A stretch of 40,857 bases of DNA from Acetobacteraceae bacterium (GCA_025354865.1 JANXMB010000109.1:1-40857); one strand, 5' to 3'. Counted from the stretch's first letter, positions 23,379 through 32,869 are shown. The notes: a model not told the origin generated them from the letters alone. Numbers and translations: made by a program.

Positions 23379-24563
23379 ATGCAACGGGAAGCCCATGTCG
23401 TCCGCTTTCTGCTCGACCAGCAGGCGGTCTGGCATGCGCATTTCCCCACATTGCGCGGCCGCACGCATGAGGCGATCGTCGGCTATCTGTGCCACGAAGG
23501 CCGGCGCGGGGCCACGGCGCAACAATTGTACGGCGCAATCCAGCAACATTTCCAGATCGACGATTCCACCGTGCGCCAACGCGTCGCCGATGTGTATCGA
23601 TTGCACTACGTTCTGATCGACCCGCCCGACAGCCGGGTCACCGGACGCACGATCCTAACCCCGTCGGCCAGTCTGCTGACCGCCCACGCGGCCTACACCC
23701 AAGACCTCGCCGGCAAATTATGCGCGGCCGCCGGGCATCCGATCCCGGCCGGAGATTTGACGGAGGCGCAACGGATTTCCGTCCACGAGACCCTGAAACA
23801 CTATACCGCCGCCTGGCTCGACGCCGCCGATCGCTTCCTGGAGGCCGCCCGCCTGCCGCCCGCACGCCGACTGGAAGCGCGCCGTCGGCTTATGACGACC
23901 TCGTATTGGACCCTGATGCACCGTGCGATCGAGGAACGATACACCGAACGCAACGAGGGCCTGTTGGCGGATCAACTCGCCGCGTCCGTCTTCGCGTTGA
24001 ACGGACAGGGCAATGCAACCGTGCGGGAGCATATTGCCGCGCTGCTGGCACTGGATTTGTTCGAACGCCGCACCGATCGCGCCATGCGGATAGCCCTGAC
24101 ACCAACAGCAACTTCCGCATTTGGCGCCATGCTCGGCGCCTTCGATCGGCATTTGACAGAATTTGCCGCCAGCCTGCATCCGGCCGAGCCGGAAGCCGAA
24201 CGCACCACCCGCTTTCGCACGCCGCCCGTGGACCCCGAGGCGACGCTCGGCGGCCTGCGATTCCATCTGGCAATCGTTTCCCCGGCCAGCGCGGCGCGGC
24301 GAATCGTTCTGACCGCAGCACCGCTGACGATCGGCCGCACCTTGCCGGCCGATATCGTGCTGCCGACAGCGGAAGTCTCGCGCAAACATTGCGAAATACG
24401 GCTGACCGGCGGCACCGTCGTTGCAACCGACCTGGAATCGACCAACGGCACCTTCGTCGATGGCGTGCGCATCGCGGCGCCAACACCGCTGCGCGCTGGC
24501 GGCACGCTGCGGATCGGGGTCTACGAGATGACGCTGGAACCGGGCGATCGCGACGGGCGGTAG
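23379..24563 (+). CDS. Winged-helix/FHA-domain protein
   Basis: 394 residues. The N-terminal 100 residues look like a winged helix (THEAIVGYLCHEGRRGATAQQLYGAIQQHF, then a DDSTVRQRVADVYRLHYV recognition helix). The middle, about 100-280, is helical and resembles a MarR-like segment (LLALDLFERRTDRAMRIALTPTA). The C-terminus (about 285-390) is a forkhead-associated domain with IGRTLPADIVL, VSRKHCEIRL and STNGTFVDG, which carries the phosphothreonine-binding Arg, Ser and Asn residues. It may turn a Ser/Thr phosphorylation signal into transcriptional control; no kinase is in the window. There is no ribosome site of note. It is cytoplasmic. Confidence 0.85.
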   Translation: MQREAHVVRFLLDQQAVWHAHFPTLRGRTHEAIVGYLCHEGRRGATAQQLYGAIQQHFQIDDSTVRQRVADVYRLHYVLIDPPDSRVTGRTILTPSASLLTAHAAYTQDLAGKLCAAAGHPIPAGDLTEAQRISVHETLKHYTAAWLDAADRFLEAARLPPARRLEARRRLMTTSYWTLMHRAIEERYTERNEGLLADQLAASVFALNGQGNATVREHIAALLALDLFERRTDRAMRIALTPTATSAFGAMLGAFDRHLTEFAASLHPAEPEAERTTRFRTPPVDPEATLGGLRFHLAIVSPASAARRIVLTAAPLTIGRTLPADIVLPTAEVSRKHCEIRLTGGTVVATDLESTNGTFVDGVRIAAPTPLRAGGTLRIGVYEMTLEPGDRDGR

Positions 24564-24678
24564 AGAACAAATCAGGAATTTCGCGAAAATACCCGCAGAT
24601 AAAGCGGCAACATCCTCTTACAAAATACTCAATATTCCCCAAGCAAAACTTTCTGAATCGCTCGGGCTGTCTTTGCCA

Positions 24679-24707
24679 TTGGCGAGGCGAACCAATCATC
24701 CCATAGT
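24679..24707 (+). promoter_or_regulatory. Possible promoter of the large protease gene
   Basis: TTGGCG and CATAGT are separated by 17 bases, ending 71 bases before the ATG at 24779. The surrounding 215-base gap is AT-richer than the average of the window. The match is modest. Confidence 0.3.
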
Positions 24708-24778
24708 CCGGCTTGGGACACGAGCGCGACCGGATGGGGATTCGGACACACACGCCTCGGACCATTGAGGGGATTACC

Positions 24779-27700
24779 ATGGCGAAAAATTCATGCAATT
24801 GCTGGTTCTGCACCGGACAAAGCGGCGCGTCGCCGCTGTACGCCGACAGCCCAGACGCCGTGGCCGATGCCGAAACCGGTGGCGCATTCGGATCGGGCGA
24901 CGTCGTTTCCGCCATTCTGGCCGCCACTGCGGGCAGCGGCGGATCGTCCACCGGAACGACCGGCCAAACGACGCCGATCGCCGGGGCGTCGGGCACCAGC
25001 GCTTTTCCGTCGTGGGTTTCGACCCTGACCACCGCATCGATCAAGGCGGACATGACCGCTGCCGATGTCGGCGGTTCGGTTTCTTATTCCGGCCTGAAAA
25101 CATTGTTCGCCGATGTTGCCGCATCGCTCGGCACCGGCAAGTTGACCGCCGCGCAGTTCGCCGATCTCAAAACGATCGCCGCGAACCTGAACGTTGGCAT
25201 GTCGACATCGAATTACCTGACCTCGATCGCCAACGCGCTGGTAAACGGCAGTGCGGCCAACGCAACCTGGACCGGCGGCACCGCCACGCCGGTCGCGTTG
25301 GGCAATCTTGCAGTCGGCAGCAGCGCCACCCAGATGAACGAATTGGTCGGGAAATGGTTCTTGGGCACCGATCTGCCCAATGCCAAACTGCTCATGAGCG
25401 GATATTCGGCCTATACTGTTTCGTACTCCGTCGAATCGGTGCCGGTTTTCGCGGCGAGCGGACCCAGCATGAACGATATCAATCAGGGGTATATGGGGGA
25501 CTGTTATTTCCTGTCGAGTTTGGCGGAGGTTGCATACCAGAACGCATCGATAATCAAATCGATGTTCACCGACAACGGCAATGGCACCTACGGCGTGCGG
25601 TTCTTCATCAACGGTTCCGCCCAATACGTTACGGTCAACAACATGATGGCCAACGGCGGCACGTTGTTCGACAAAGGCCCGGATATGTGGGCGGGACTGG
25701 CAGAAAAGGCTTACGCGCAGTTTCAGTCGATCGCGCTGAGCACCGGCAATTCGTCGTACAATTACGGCAATGCCTGGTCTACCATCGCCAATGGCGGCTG
25801 GCCGTTGAATGCGCTGGAGGCGATTACCGGCGCGTCGTCGTTGTCCGAATTCCGCGCCAACGGAACGACCTGGGCCGACTATAACTTCAATGCCGGACTG
25901 GGACAAACCTCCGTTCTGTCCGGCGTATCGACCGCGTCGGTACTATCGACGTTGGTGACCGATCTGTCGCTTGGTTACGATCTGGTTCTGTGTTCGTGGA
26001 CCAACGCCACCGACAGCGCCGGGCGCACGACGCTGGTTTCGAGCCATGCTATGTCGATCTATGGTTACGATACCGCCACGGGCATGCTGGAGGTGCGTAA
26101 CCCCTGGGGCACCGCATCCGGCCAATACTGGGACACAACGTTCGAGGTCGGCCTTTCGACTCTGGCGAAAGCCGGCGATTATATTTCCGTTGCAAATGTG
26201 CCGAGCGGTGCGACGCCGGTGGCTCCGGCGAGTTTGTCGATTGCGGCGACGGCGGCATCGAAGCTCGAAGGTGCGGCAGGTGCGACGACCGCATTGACAT
26301 TCACCGTGACGCGGACGGGCAACACGGCTGTTGTTGCCGCCGCCAATTGGGCAGTATCCAGCAGCAGCGCCAATGGTGCCGATTTCGTCGGCGGGGCGCT
26401 GCCAACAGGCACCGTCAGCTTCGCCGCCGGCCAGACCAGCCAGATTGTTACGGTCAACGTGGCCGGCGACAATGTTGTCGAAGCGGATGAAACCTTTGCG
26501 GTGAACCTGACTGCGGCCAACCCGACGACGACGATCGGAACGGCATCGGCGAGCGGAACGATCTTGAACGACGACGCCCAGCTCTTGATCGTTGCCACCA
26601 GTGCGGTGAAAGCCGAGGGCAATAGCGGCGCCACCCCGTTCACCTTCACCGTGACCCGCATCGGCTACACCGCCGTCGCGCAGTCCGCAAATTGGGCGGT
26701 ATCGAGCACCAGCGCAAACGGCGCAGATTTCATCGGCGGCGTCCTGCCAACCGGCACCGTCAGCTTCGCCGCCGGCCAGACCAGCCAGATCATTACGGTC
26801 AACGTGGCCGGCGATACCATTGTCGAACTGGATGAAAACTTTGCCGTCACGCTAACGAACCCCACAGCCGGCGCGACATTGGGCCAAGCCTCGGCTACCG
26901 GAACGATCCTGAACGACGACGCACCGGCAACCGTATCGATTGTGGCGACAGCGGCGAGCAAATTGGAGGGTGCGGCCGGAACGACGACACCTTTCACCTT
27001 CACCGCGACGCGCACCGGCAATACGGCGATTGCCGCCGCCGCCAATTGGGCGGTGTCGAGCAGCAGCGCCAATGGTGCCGATTTCGTCGGCGGTGTTCTG
27101 CCAACAGGAACCGTCAGTTTCGCCGCCGGGCAGACCAGCCAGATCGTTACGGTCAACGTGGCCGGCGACAATGTTGTCGAAGCGGATGAGACTTTCTCGG
27201 TCAATCTGACATCCGCCAACGCAGCGACGGCCATCGGCACAGCATCCGCCAGCGGAACGATCCTGAACGACGACGCCCAGCTCTCGATCGTTGCCACCAG
27301 CGCGGTGAAAGCCGAGGGCAATAGCGGGGCCACCCCGTTCACCTTCACCGCGACCCGCGTCGGCTACACCGGCATCGCGCCGTCCGCGAACTGGGCGGTA
27401 TCGAGCACCAGCGCGAACGGCGCGGACTTCGTCGGCGGGGTCCTGCCAACCGGCACCGTCAGCTTCGCCGCCGGTCAGACCAGCCAGATCGTTACGGTCA
27501 ACGTGGCCGGCGATACCATTGTCGAACCGGACGAAAGCTTTGCCGTTACGCTGGCGAACCCCACAGCCGGCGCGACGCTGGGCCAAGCCTCGGCGTCCGG
27601 AACGATCCTGAACGACGACGCCCCGGCCAGCGGTCTGCACATCAATCTGATATGGGATGCCAGCGTCGCAGCCGCGCCGGCGGCGTTCAAGACCGCGATC

Positions 27701-28681
27701 CAATCCGCAGCCACAATGTTGCAGAACGCTTTCAGCAACAAAATAACCGTCAACATCGCAGTTGGCTGGGGCGAGATCGGTGGAACGAAGATCTCCCAGT
27801 CCGGGGTTGCCGAGGGCGGACCCAACGGCGGCGTCTGGGTCAGCTATGCCAATACCAAGGTCGATCTGCTCGGCAGTGCGACTTCGACCGACGACAAGAC
27901 GGCTTACGCGGCTTTGCCGGCGACGCTCAATCCGAACGGGAACGGCAACGTTGCTGTTTGGCTGGCGCAAGAAAAGGCGCTGGGGTTGCTTTCCGGCACC
28001 GATGCCGGGCTCGACGGGAGTATCGGATTTTCCACCGATTTCCCCAGCAGCATCTGGGTCGGCTCGGCGTTGCATGAAATCACCCATGCGATGGGCCGGA
28101 CATCGGGATATTCGCCCTATGGGATCGAAGATCTCATGCGGTATTCCGCACCCGGCGTGCATGCTTATGCCGGTGGGAGTCCGCAATATTTCTCCATCGA
28201 CAACGGTGTCACGCGGATGGCGAATTTCAGCAACAGCTCCGATTACGGCGATTGGGCGAGCGACAGCCTGACCGTCAACGATCCCTATAATGCCTTCATC
28301 TCTAGCGGCGCGAACACGCTGACGGCCTCCGACCTTCGAGTCATGGACGCGATCGGTTTTACAAAAATGATACCGGGCGCTACCATTCCGGCAAGCGTTG
28401 GATTGTCCGCGCCGAGCATGGCCTTCGCCGATCCGTCGGCGTTAAGCGGGGCGGCGTTGAGCGGGGCGGCGTTGGGCGATCCGGGCCGGCTTGCCGGCTG
28501 TATAGATATGTCCGGCACACATTTCACGGCAGATTCGTTTCCGGCCCAGCCCAACAGCGTCGCGGCGGCGAGCGTCGATACCGTCCCGTCCGGATTGGGT
28601 TATTTGTTCGTCGATCCCGCGCAGGGCCTGGGCATTGCCGACAGCACGGCATACGACCGGCACACGATGCTGGCTGCCTGA
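24779..28681 (+). CDS. Large two-protease protein: calpain-like cysteine protease, four Calx-beta domains, HExxH metalloprotease domain
   Basis: 1300 residues. The N-terminus is short and Cys-rich (CNCWFC, residues 6-11) with no classical signal peptide. Residues 230-460 form a calpain-type (C2) papain-fold domain: GYMGDCYFLSSL with Cys242, SSHAMSIYGY with His423, VRNPWGTASG with Asn441. Residues 485-949 are four Calx-beta domains, each about 116 residues, with acidic VVEADETF loops expected to bind calcium and LNDDA ends. Residues 955-1200 form a zinc metalloprotease-like domain with His1099-Glu1100 and His1103 (LHEITHAMGR) and a DLMRYS Met-turn-like segment. The last 90 residues are linker-like. 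Export, perhaps by type I secretion, is inferred from the domains. GAGGGG precedes the ATG. Confidence 0.88.
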   Translation: MAKNSCNCWFCTGQSGASPLYADSPDAVADAETGGAFGSGDVVSAILAATAGSGGSSTGTTGQTTPIAGASGTSAFPSWVSTLTTASIKADMTAADVGGSVSYSGLKTLFADVAASLGTGKLTAAQFADLKTIAANLNVGMSTSNYLTSIANALVNGSAANATWTGGTATPVALGNLAVGSSATQMNELVGKWFLGTDLPNAKLLMSGYSAYTVSYSVESVPVFAASGPSMNDINQGYMGDCYFLSSLAEVAYQNASIIKSMFTDNGNGTYGVRFFINGSAQYVTVNNMMANGGTLFDKGPDMWAGLAEKAYAQFQSIALSTGNSSYNYGNAWSTIANGGWPLNALEAITGASSLSEFRANGTTWADYNFNAGLGQTSVLSGVSTASVLSTLVTDLSLGYDLVLCSWTNATDSAGRTTLVSSHAMSIYGYDTATGMLEVRNPWGTASGQYWDTTFEVGLSTLAKAGDYISVANVPSGATPVAPASLSIAATAASKLEGAAGATTALTFTVTRTGNTAVVAAANWAVSSSSANGADFVGGALPTGTVSFAAGQTSQIVTVNVAGDNVVEADETFAVNLTAANPTTTIGTASASGTILNDDAQLLIVATSAVKAEGNSGATPFTFTVTRIGYTAVAQSANWAVSSTSANGADFIGGVLPTGTVSFAAGQTSQIITVNVAGDTIVELDENFAVTLTNPTAGATLGQASATGTILNDDAPATVSIVATAASKLEGAAGTTTPFTFTATRTGNTAIAAAANWAVSSSSANGADFVGGVLPTGTVSFAAGQTSQIVTVNVAGDNVVEADETFSVNLTSANAATAIGTASASGTILNDDAQLSIVATSAVKAEGNSGATPFTFTATRVGYTGIAPSANWAVSSTSANGADFVGGVLPTGTVSFAAGQTSQIVTVNVAGDTIVEPDESFAVTLANPTAGATLGQASASGTILNDDAPASGLHINLIWDASVAAAPAAFKTAIQSAATMLQNAFSNKITVNIAVGWGEIGGTKISQSGVAEGGPNGGVWVSYANTKVDLLGSATSTDDKTAYAALPATLNPNGNGNVAVWLAQEKALGLLSGTDAGLDGSIGFSTDFPSSIWVGSALHEITHAMGRTSGYSPYGIEDLMRYSAPGVHAYAGGSPQYFSIDNGVTRMANFSNSSDYGDWASDSLTVNDPYNAFISSGANTLTASDLRVMDAIGFTKMIPGATIPASVGLSAPSMAFADPSALSGAALSGAALGDPGRLAGCIDMSGTHFTADSFPAQPNSVAAASVDTVPSGLGYLFVDPAQGLGIADSTAYDRHTMLAA
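26234..27631 (+). repeat. Two-unit internal duplication in the Calx-beta region (699-bp period)
   Basis: The four Calx-beta units follow an A-B-A-B pattern. Unit 1 matches unit 3 and unit 2 matches unit 4 best, both offset by exactly 699 bases (233 codons). Units 1/3 carry SKLEGAAG, units 2/4 carry VKAEGNSGATPFTF. Near-identical DNA stretches remain, so the duplication looks recent or is kept uniform by recombination. Confidence 0.85.
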
Positions 28682-28697
28682 CGGAAGCGGTTCGGCC

Positions 28698-28724
28698 ACG
28701 ACCGCCCTTGCCGAGGGCGGTCGT
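28698..28724 (+). terminator. Rho-independent terminator of the protease gene
   Basis: A perfect 11-bp stem (ACGACCGCCCT / AGGGCGGTCGT) with a five-base loop starts 16 bases past the stop, followed by TTTCTGCTT. It also separates the gene from the convergent catabolic operon ending at 28760. Confidence 0.85.
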
Positions 28725-28759
28725 TTCTGCTTGCAACTTGGTAGACGCAGTCTGCTGTT

Positions 28760-29827
28760 TCAGGGCGCGATCAATTTATATACGCGTGCAGCGGTGCCGC
28801 TGTAGAGCGCGGTTTTTTCGGTGGCGGATGCGGCGGATGTCAGAATTTTGAAGGCGTTCCACAATTCGGTGTACCCACCGGATTGTTTATCGGGCGGGAA
28901 ATTGCTTTCGAACATGCAGCGATCGACGCCGAACGCTTCGATACAGGGTTCGATATACATTTTCCAGGCTTCTGCCAATTCGGCGGAGGTCGGCGGGTAG
29001 TCGCGATCGTGGAACCCGAAGCCGAACGATGCCATACCGATCCCGCCCAATTTCACGACGACATTCGGGCATTTCGCCAAGGCTTCGATATCCTTGCGCC
29101 AGGAAGCGAGGATTTCCTGCCGTCGCCCTTTATAGGGTCCGACGCCCAGTACGCCGCCGACATGATTCAGCACGATAGTCGTATCGGGAAAGGATCGCGC
29201 GAGGTCGATCGCATCGGGTAGTTGGGGATGGTATTGCCAGGATTCGAAGGATAAACCGAGCTTCGCGAGTTGGGCGAAGCCTTCGCGGAAAGTGGGGTCT
29301 TTGACGATTCCAGGTGGAACGTAACGGGACGCGAAATTCTGCACCTCGGCATGCGGATCCCAGGACACACCGTAACGAATGCCACGGAACCGTCCACCGC
29401 CGGCGGCAATTTCTGCCTCCAGCACGTCGCGCACGCGGGCACCGAGGGTTAGGTCGGCATGACCGACGATGCCTTCCGCCACGCGGCACGGGCCGTAGTT
29501 TCCGGATGCGCTCATCGCGGCGATACCGGCAACGAATTCGACTTCCCCAACCGGTTTCATTTCGGCTGGACCCGCCTTGCGGTACATCGCCTGACATTCC
29601 AGAAACACGGTCGAGACGATATTATGGCCGCGCCCGATATCGGACAGCAATTCGGGCAGGAAATACGTTCCGCGGTGCGGTGTATCCCAGAAATGGTGGT
29701 GCGGGTCGATAATCGGGAGGTCCGGTTCCAGCGCGGCCTCGGTCGGGCGTTTTGCCAGCCAGGCTTTCAAGAAGGGGTCGGTACGATATTGGGTGCCGTA
29801 GTAGGCGGCGTTCGATTCCTCGATCAT
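28760..29827 (-). CDS. Amidohydrolase-family (Amidohydro_2) metal-dependent hydrolase
   Basis: 355 residues, TIM barrel of the COG3618/Amidohydro_2 type that includes lactonases, 2-pyrone-4,6-dicarboxylate hydrolase and decarboxylases such as ACMS decarboxylase. Metal-site elements are visible: IIDPHHHFWD near residue 40, the C-terminal aspartate-bearing FGVDRCMFESNFPPDKQ, and central SFESWQYHPQ and IVLNHVGG strands. The start follows AAGGGA. It lies 21 bases downstream of the TauD-family gene and should be cotranscribed. The substrate is unknown. Confidence 0.88.
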   Translation of the reverse strand: MIEESNAAYYGTQYRTDPFLKAWLAKRPTEAALEPDLPIIDPHHHFWDTPHRGTYFLPELLSDIGRGHNIVSTVFLECQAMYRKAGPAEMKPVGEVEFVAGIAAMSASGNYGPCRVAEGIVGHADLTLGARVRDVLEAEIAAGGGRFRGIRYGVSWDPHAEVQNFASRYVPPGIVKDPTFREGFAQLAKLGLSFESWQYHPQLPDAIDLARSFPDTTIVLNHVGGVLGVGPYKGRRQEILASWRKDIEALAKCPNVVVKLGGIGMASFGFGFHDRDYPPTSAELAEAWKMYIEPCIEAFGVDRCMFESNFPPDKQSGGYTELWNAFKILTSAASATEKTALYSGTAARVYKLIAP

Positions 29828-29848
29828 TTCGATATCCCTTTGTTTTGG

Positions 29849-30748
29849 TTAAGCCGCCAACGCCTGTGCCACGAAGGCGGGGTCGAATATTTTATCGGCC
29901 ATGACTTGGCAGCGTTTCATCAGGCGGTACTCGTCCGGTCCGTAATCGGGCCGAGCAAAATGCCATGACCCGAGGTTATCCCACAGCAACAGATCACCTT
30001 CGGACCATTCGTGTACGTAACGGTATTTTGGCTGGAATACCCAATTCAGCAGATATTCCAGCAGGACGGCGCTTTCCTCGGCCGGCATCCCATCGATCTG
30101 GGTGGTGAAGCCCGGGTTGACGTAGAGGACATTACGACCGGTAATCGGATGTTTCATCAGCACGGGGTGGTGAACCGGCGGTCGTTGCGCGCGCATTTCC
30201 GGCGACATCGGCGGGCGTTGGCTATTTTTTTCCCGTCGCATATATTCCCAGAACATTTCGATGTCGTGGGTCGCTGTGACGCCGGTCAGTTGCGCAACGA
30301 TATCGGCCGGCAAATCGGCAGCCGCTGCCTGCGTATTGGTAAATTCCGTATTGCCCACCGGTTTGCCGTCGCGCAGCGGCACCTTCCAGGCCGACAGCAC
30401 GTTCACAAACCCTTTGGCCGGCGAATAGGTCATGTCGGTGTGCCAGGACTGCCCTGCATCGGGTGCGCCTATCAATTTTCCATCTTCTTTAACATTGGAA
30501 AGGATCGTCACTTCGGGCATGCCGGGTTCGTGGTTCGGATTGCCTCGTAAAACCTGAATTTCTCCGAAACGAGCCGAAAATGCCTTCAACTCCGGCGCAT
30601 CCAGCCATTGTCCGGGAAAACGCAATACGCCGTAATCGCCCAGCGCCCGCAGGATGGCGGCGAAATCGCGCGGTTGCAGATCTTGTTTCAGATCGACACC
30701 AATCAGGGTAGCACCCAGGATTTGGCCGGTCGGTTCGACGCGCAACAT
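29849..30748 (-). CDS. TauD/TfdA-family 2-oxoglutarate-dependent dioxygenase
   Basis: 299 residues, double-stranded beta-helix fold. The iron facial triad is visible: His and Asp in SWHTDMTY, and the distal His in DNLGSWHFARPDY. The 2-oxoglutarate-binding arginine is probably in the EYRLMKRCQV segment. Family members hydroxylate taurine, alkyl sulphates, 2,4-D and many natural products, releasing an aldehyde or phenol with CO2 and succinate. It heads a two-gene operon with the amidohydrolase and is divergent from the flavoenzyme at 30832. GGGAGA lies upstream of the ATG. Confidence 0.9.
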   Translation of the reverse strand: MLRVEPTGQILGATLIGVDLKQDLQPRDFAAILRALGDYGVLRFPGQWLDAPELKAFSARFGEIQVLRGNPNHEPGMPEVTILSNVKEDGKLIGAPDAGQSWHTDMTYSPAKGFVNVLSAWKVPLRDGKPVGNTEFTNTQAAAADLPADIVAQLTGVTATHDIEMFWEYMRREKNSQRPPMSPEMRAQRPPVHHPVLMKHPITGRNVLYVNPGFTTQIDGMPAEESAVLLEYLLNWVFQPKYRYVHEWSEGDLLLWDNLGSWHFARPDYGPDEYRLMKRCQVMADKIFDPAFVAQALAA

Positions 30749-30831
30749 GGCGGTTTCTCCCTCTCTTCGGCGTTAGCCTAGGCGCGCGGCCCCGAACAAG
30801 ACAAGATCGACAGCGGAGGAGCGACCCGACC

Positions 30832-32811
30832 ATGTCCGATTTTCATAGCCTGTTCACCCCGTTTCAACTTGCGGGCAAGACCCTGCGCAACCGCGTGGTG
30901 CATGCTTCCATGAGTTTGCTGTCCACTCCGGCGGGTCGGGTCACCGATCGGATGATACAATATCATGCAAACCGAGCAGCGGGCGGTGCGGCGATGACGA
31001 TCACGGAGCCGCTGGCGACGATGCGCCATCAGGCCGGAATTCCTCGCGTGCAGGTTTGGCGGCGCGACGATGCGGATGGTTTGAAACGTTTCGCCGACGC
31101 GGTCGAATCGCAAGATTGTAGGCTGCTGGGGCAAATTCAGGATGCCGGGCGCGGCCGGCATTTTCCCGGACGCAACCCCGAAGCGGTTGGCGCGTCCGCC
31201 CTGCCCGACGATCTTTCGTGGACCGTGCCGCGCGCACTGACGGCGGCGGATATTCGGCGATTGGTGATCGAGATCGCAGACTCGGCTGCTCATCTCAAGG
31301 AATGCGGGTTTTCGGGGGTCGAGATTTCCGGTGCGCATGGGCACATGTTTCATCAGTTTCTTTCGCCCTGGTCGAATCGGCGAGACGATGCGTATGGCGG
31401 CAATTGGGAAAATCGCGTTCGGTTTGTTGCGGAAGTGGTCAGCGGATTACGCGACGCATGCGGAACGGATTTTATCGTCGGCTTGAAATTGCCGGTGGAC
31501 GACGGATTGAAGGGCGGGATCGGTCCGACCGAGGCAGCGATCGTTGCCGATCTGCTGACACGATCCGGGGAGGCCGATTACGTCTGTTTTGCCGGCGGCG
31601 CCCACGCGCGCACGTTGGAAATGCACACCCCGGACCGCCACGGCCCACCGATGCCCTACATGCCGGCAATTCGGGAATTGCGCCATTCCCTCAATGGGGT
31701 GCCGCTGATGGCGTTGGGCCGGATCGTCGATCCCGCCGAGGCCGACGGCATCCTCGCACGCGGCGAAGCCTCCCTGATCGCACTCGGACGGCCCCTTGTC
31801 GCCGATCCCGGCTGGCCAAAAAAAGCTGCGGCCGGACGGACTTGGGATATTCGTTACTGCCTGTCCTGCAACACCTGCTGGGCGGCCATCATCATGATGC
31901 ACATTCCAATCGCCTGCGTGAACAATCCCCGCGTCGCCCGTCCGGACGAGGTCGATTTCGTTCCGGTCAGGACAGCAACGCCGAAGCGCATCGTCGTCGT
32001 CGGGGCCGGCATCGCGGGGATGGAGGCAGCATGGGTCGCCGCCGCACGCGGGCACGATGTAACGGTTTTCGGTGCGTCGGACTGGATTGGTGGGAAAGCG
32101 TATCTACGGGAACAATTGCCCGGTGGCGACACGGTTTCTTCCATTTACGACTACCAAACAACCGCAGCCCGCCGGGCGGGCGCCCACTTCGTCCTGGGTC
32201 GTTCGGTCGGTGCGGCGGAAATCGTTGCACTGCGCCCCGACATCGTTGTGTTGGCGACGGGATCGTCGATGATTCCACCGGATTGGCTCCCCGCCGACAT
32301 CCTTGCCGAGGGCTTCGTGCCGGATTTGCGCTCGGCCGCGATCGAGGTGCTGCGCCACGATGGGCGCCAGCCCGGCACGGCCGTTCTGTTCGATGCCGAT
32401 CATACCGAAGGCACCTATGCGGCGGCGGAAGCATTACGTGCCCGTTTCGAACACACGATTATCGTTACCGCACGGGACACCATCGCCACCGATGTCGCCA
32501 TGACCACAAGGCAAGGGATTCTGCGGCGGATGGCGGAGCAAAGGATCGAAATTATGGTCCTATCGGAACCGCAATGGAACGATCGTTGCGCCGACGGGCA
32601 GTTGGACATCGTCAATGTCTATACGGGCGACATCCGCACCATCGACAATGTCGCGCTGCTGACATACGCCACTCCGCGCCGGCCGAACGATACGCTGGCG
32701 GCACCGTTACGCGCCGCCGGAATCGAAGTTGTTGCGGTTGGCGACGCGAGAGCACCGCAGGAGATGCTGTTCGCGACCGCCAGCGGCCACGCGGCCGGGG
32801 AATCGATCTGA
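30832..32811 (+). CDS. Old-yellow-enzyme/FAD fusion of the trimethylamine-dehydrogenase class
   Basis: 659 residues. The N-terminal 330 residues are an FMN TIM barrel (LFTPFQLAGKTLRNRVVHASM, GFSGVEISGAHGHMFHQFLSPWSNRRDD). A 4Fe-4S cluster follows with Cys343, Cys346, Cys349 and Cys362. The spacing C-x2-C-x2-C-x12-C is that of trimethylamine/dimethylamine dehydrogenase, not the x2-x3-x11 of 2,4-dienoyl-CoA reductase. The C-terminal part has a dinucleotide-binding fold (RIVVVGAGIAGMEAAWVAA). It may oxidise an amine or reduce an enone; the class is sure, the substrate not. GGAGGA is upstream. It is divergent from the TauD-family operon and may share its pathway. Confidence 0.9.
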   Translation: MSDFHSLFTPFQLAGKTLRNRVVHASMSLLSTPAGRVTDRMIQYHANRAAGGAAMTITEPLATMRHQAGIPRVQVWRRDDADGLKRFADAVESQDCRLLGQIQDAGRGRHFPGRNPEAVGASALPDDLSWTVPRALTAADIRRLVIEIADSAAHLKECGFSGVEISGAHGHMFHQFLSPWSNRRDDAYGGNWENRVRFVAEVVSGLRDACGTDFIVGLKLPVDDGLKGGIGPTEAAIVADLLTRSGEADYVCFAGGAHARTLEMHTPDRHGPPMPYMPAIRELRHSLNGVPLMALGRIVDPAEADGILARGEASLIALGRPLVADPGWPKKAAAGRTWDIRYCLSCNTCWAAIIMMHIPIACVNNPRVARPDEVDFVPVRTATPKRIVVVGAGIAGMEAAWVAAARGHDVTVFGASDWIGGKAYLREQLPGGDTVSSIYDYQTTAARRAGAHFVLGRSVGAAEIVALRPDIVVLATGSSMIPPDWLPADILAEGFVPDLRSAAIEVLRHDGRQPGTAVLFDADHTEGTYAAAEALRARFEHTIIVTARDTIATDVAMTTRQGILRRMAEQRIEIMVLSEPQWNDRCADGQLDIVNVYTGDIRTIDNVALLTYATPRRPNDTLAAPLRAAGIEVVAVGDARAPQEMLFATASGHAAGESI

Positions 32812-32823
32812 CCTATTGTTTGT

Positions 32824-32867
32824 TCGCGCGATTCAGACCTCCTGTGATTCCACCTTCGGTTATCGCG
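32824..32867. repeat. Palindromic repeat, copy 5
   Basis: A 44-bp copy between the convergent flavoenzyme and enoyl-CoA hydratase genes. The outer arms CGCGAT/ATCGCG are intact, the second stem has one G-T wobble, and the inner stem is reduced to GTG/CAC. Flanks TTGTTTG and CTCTA match copy 3. Confidence 0.85.
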
Positions 32868-32869
32868 CT

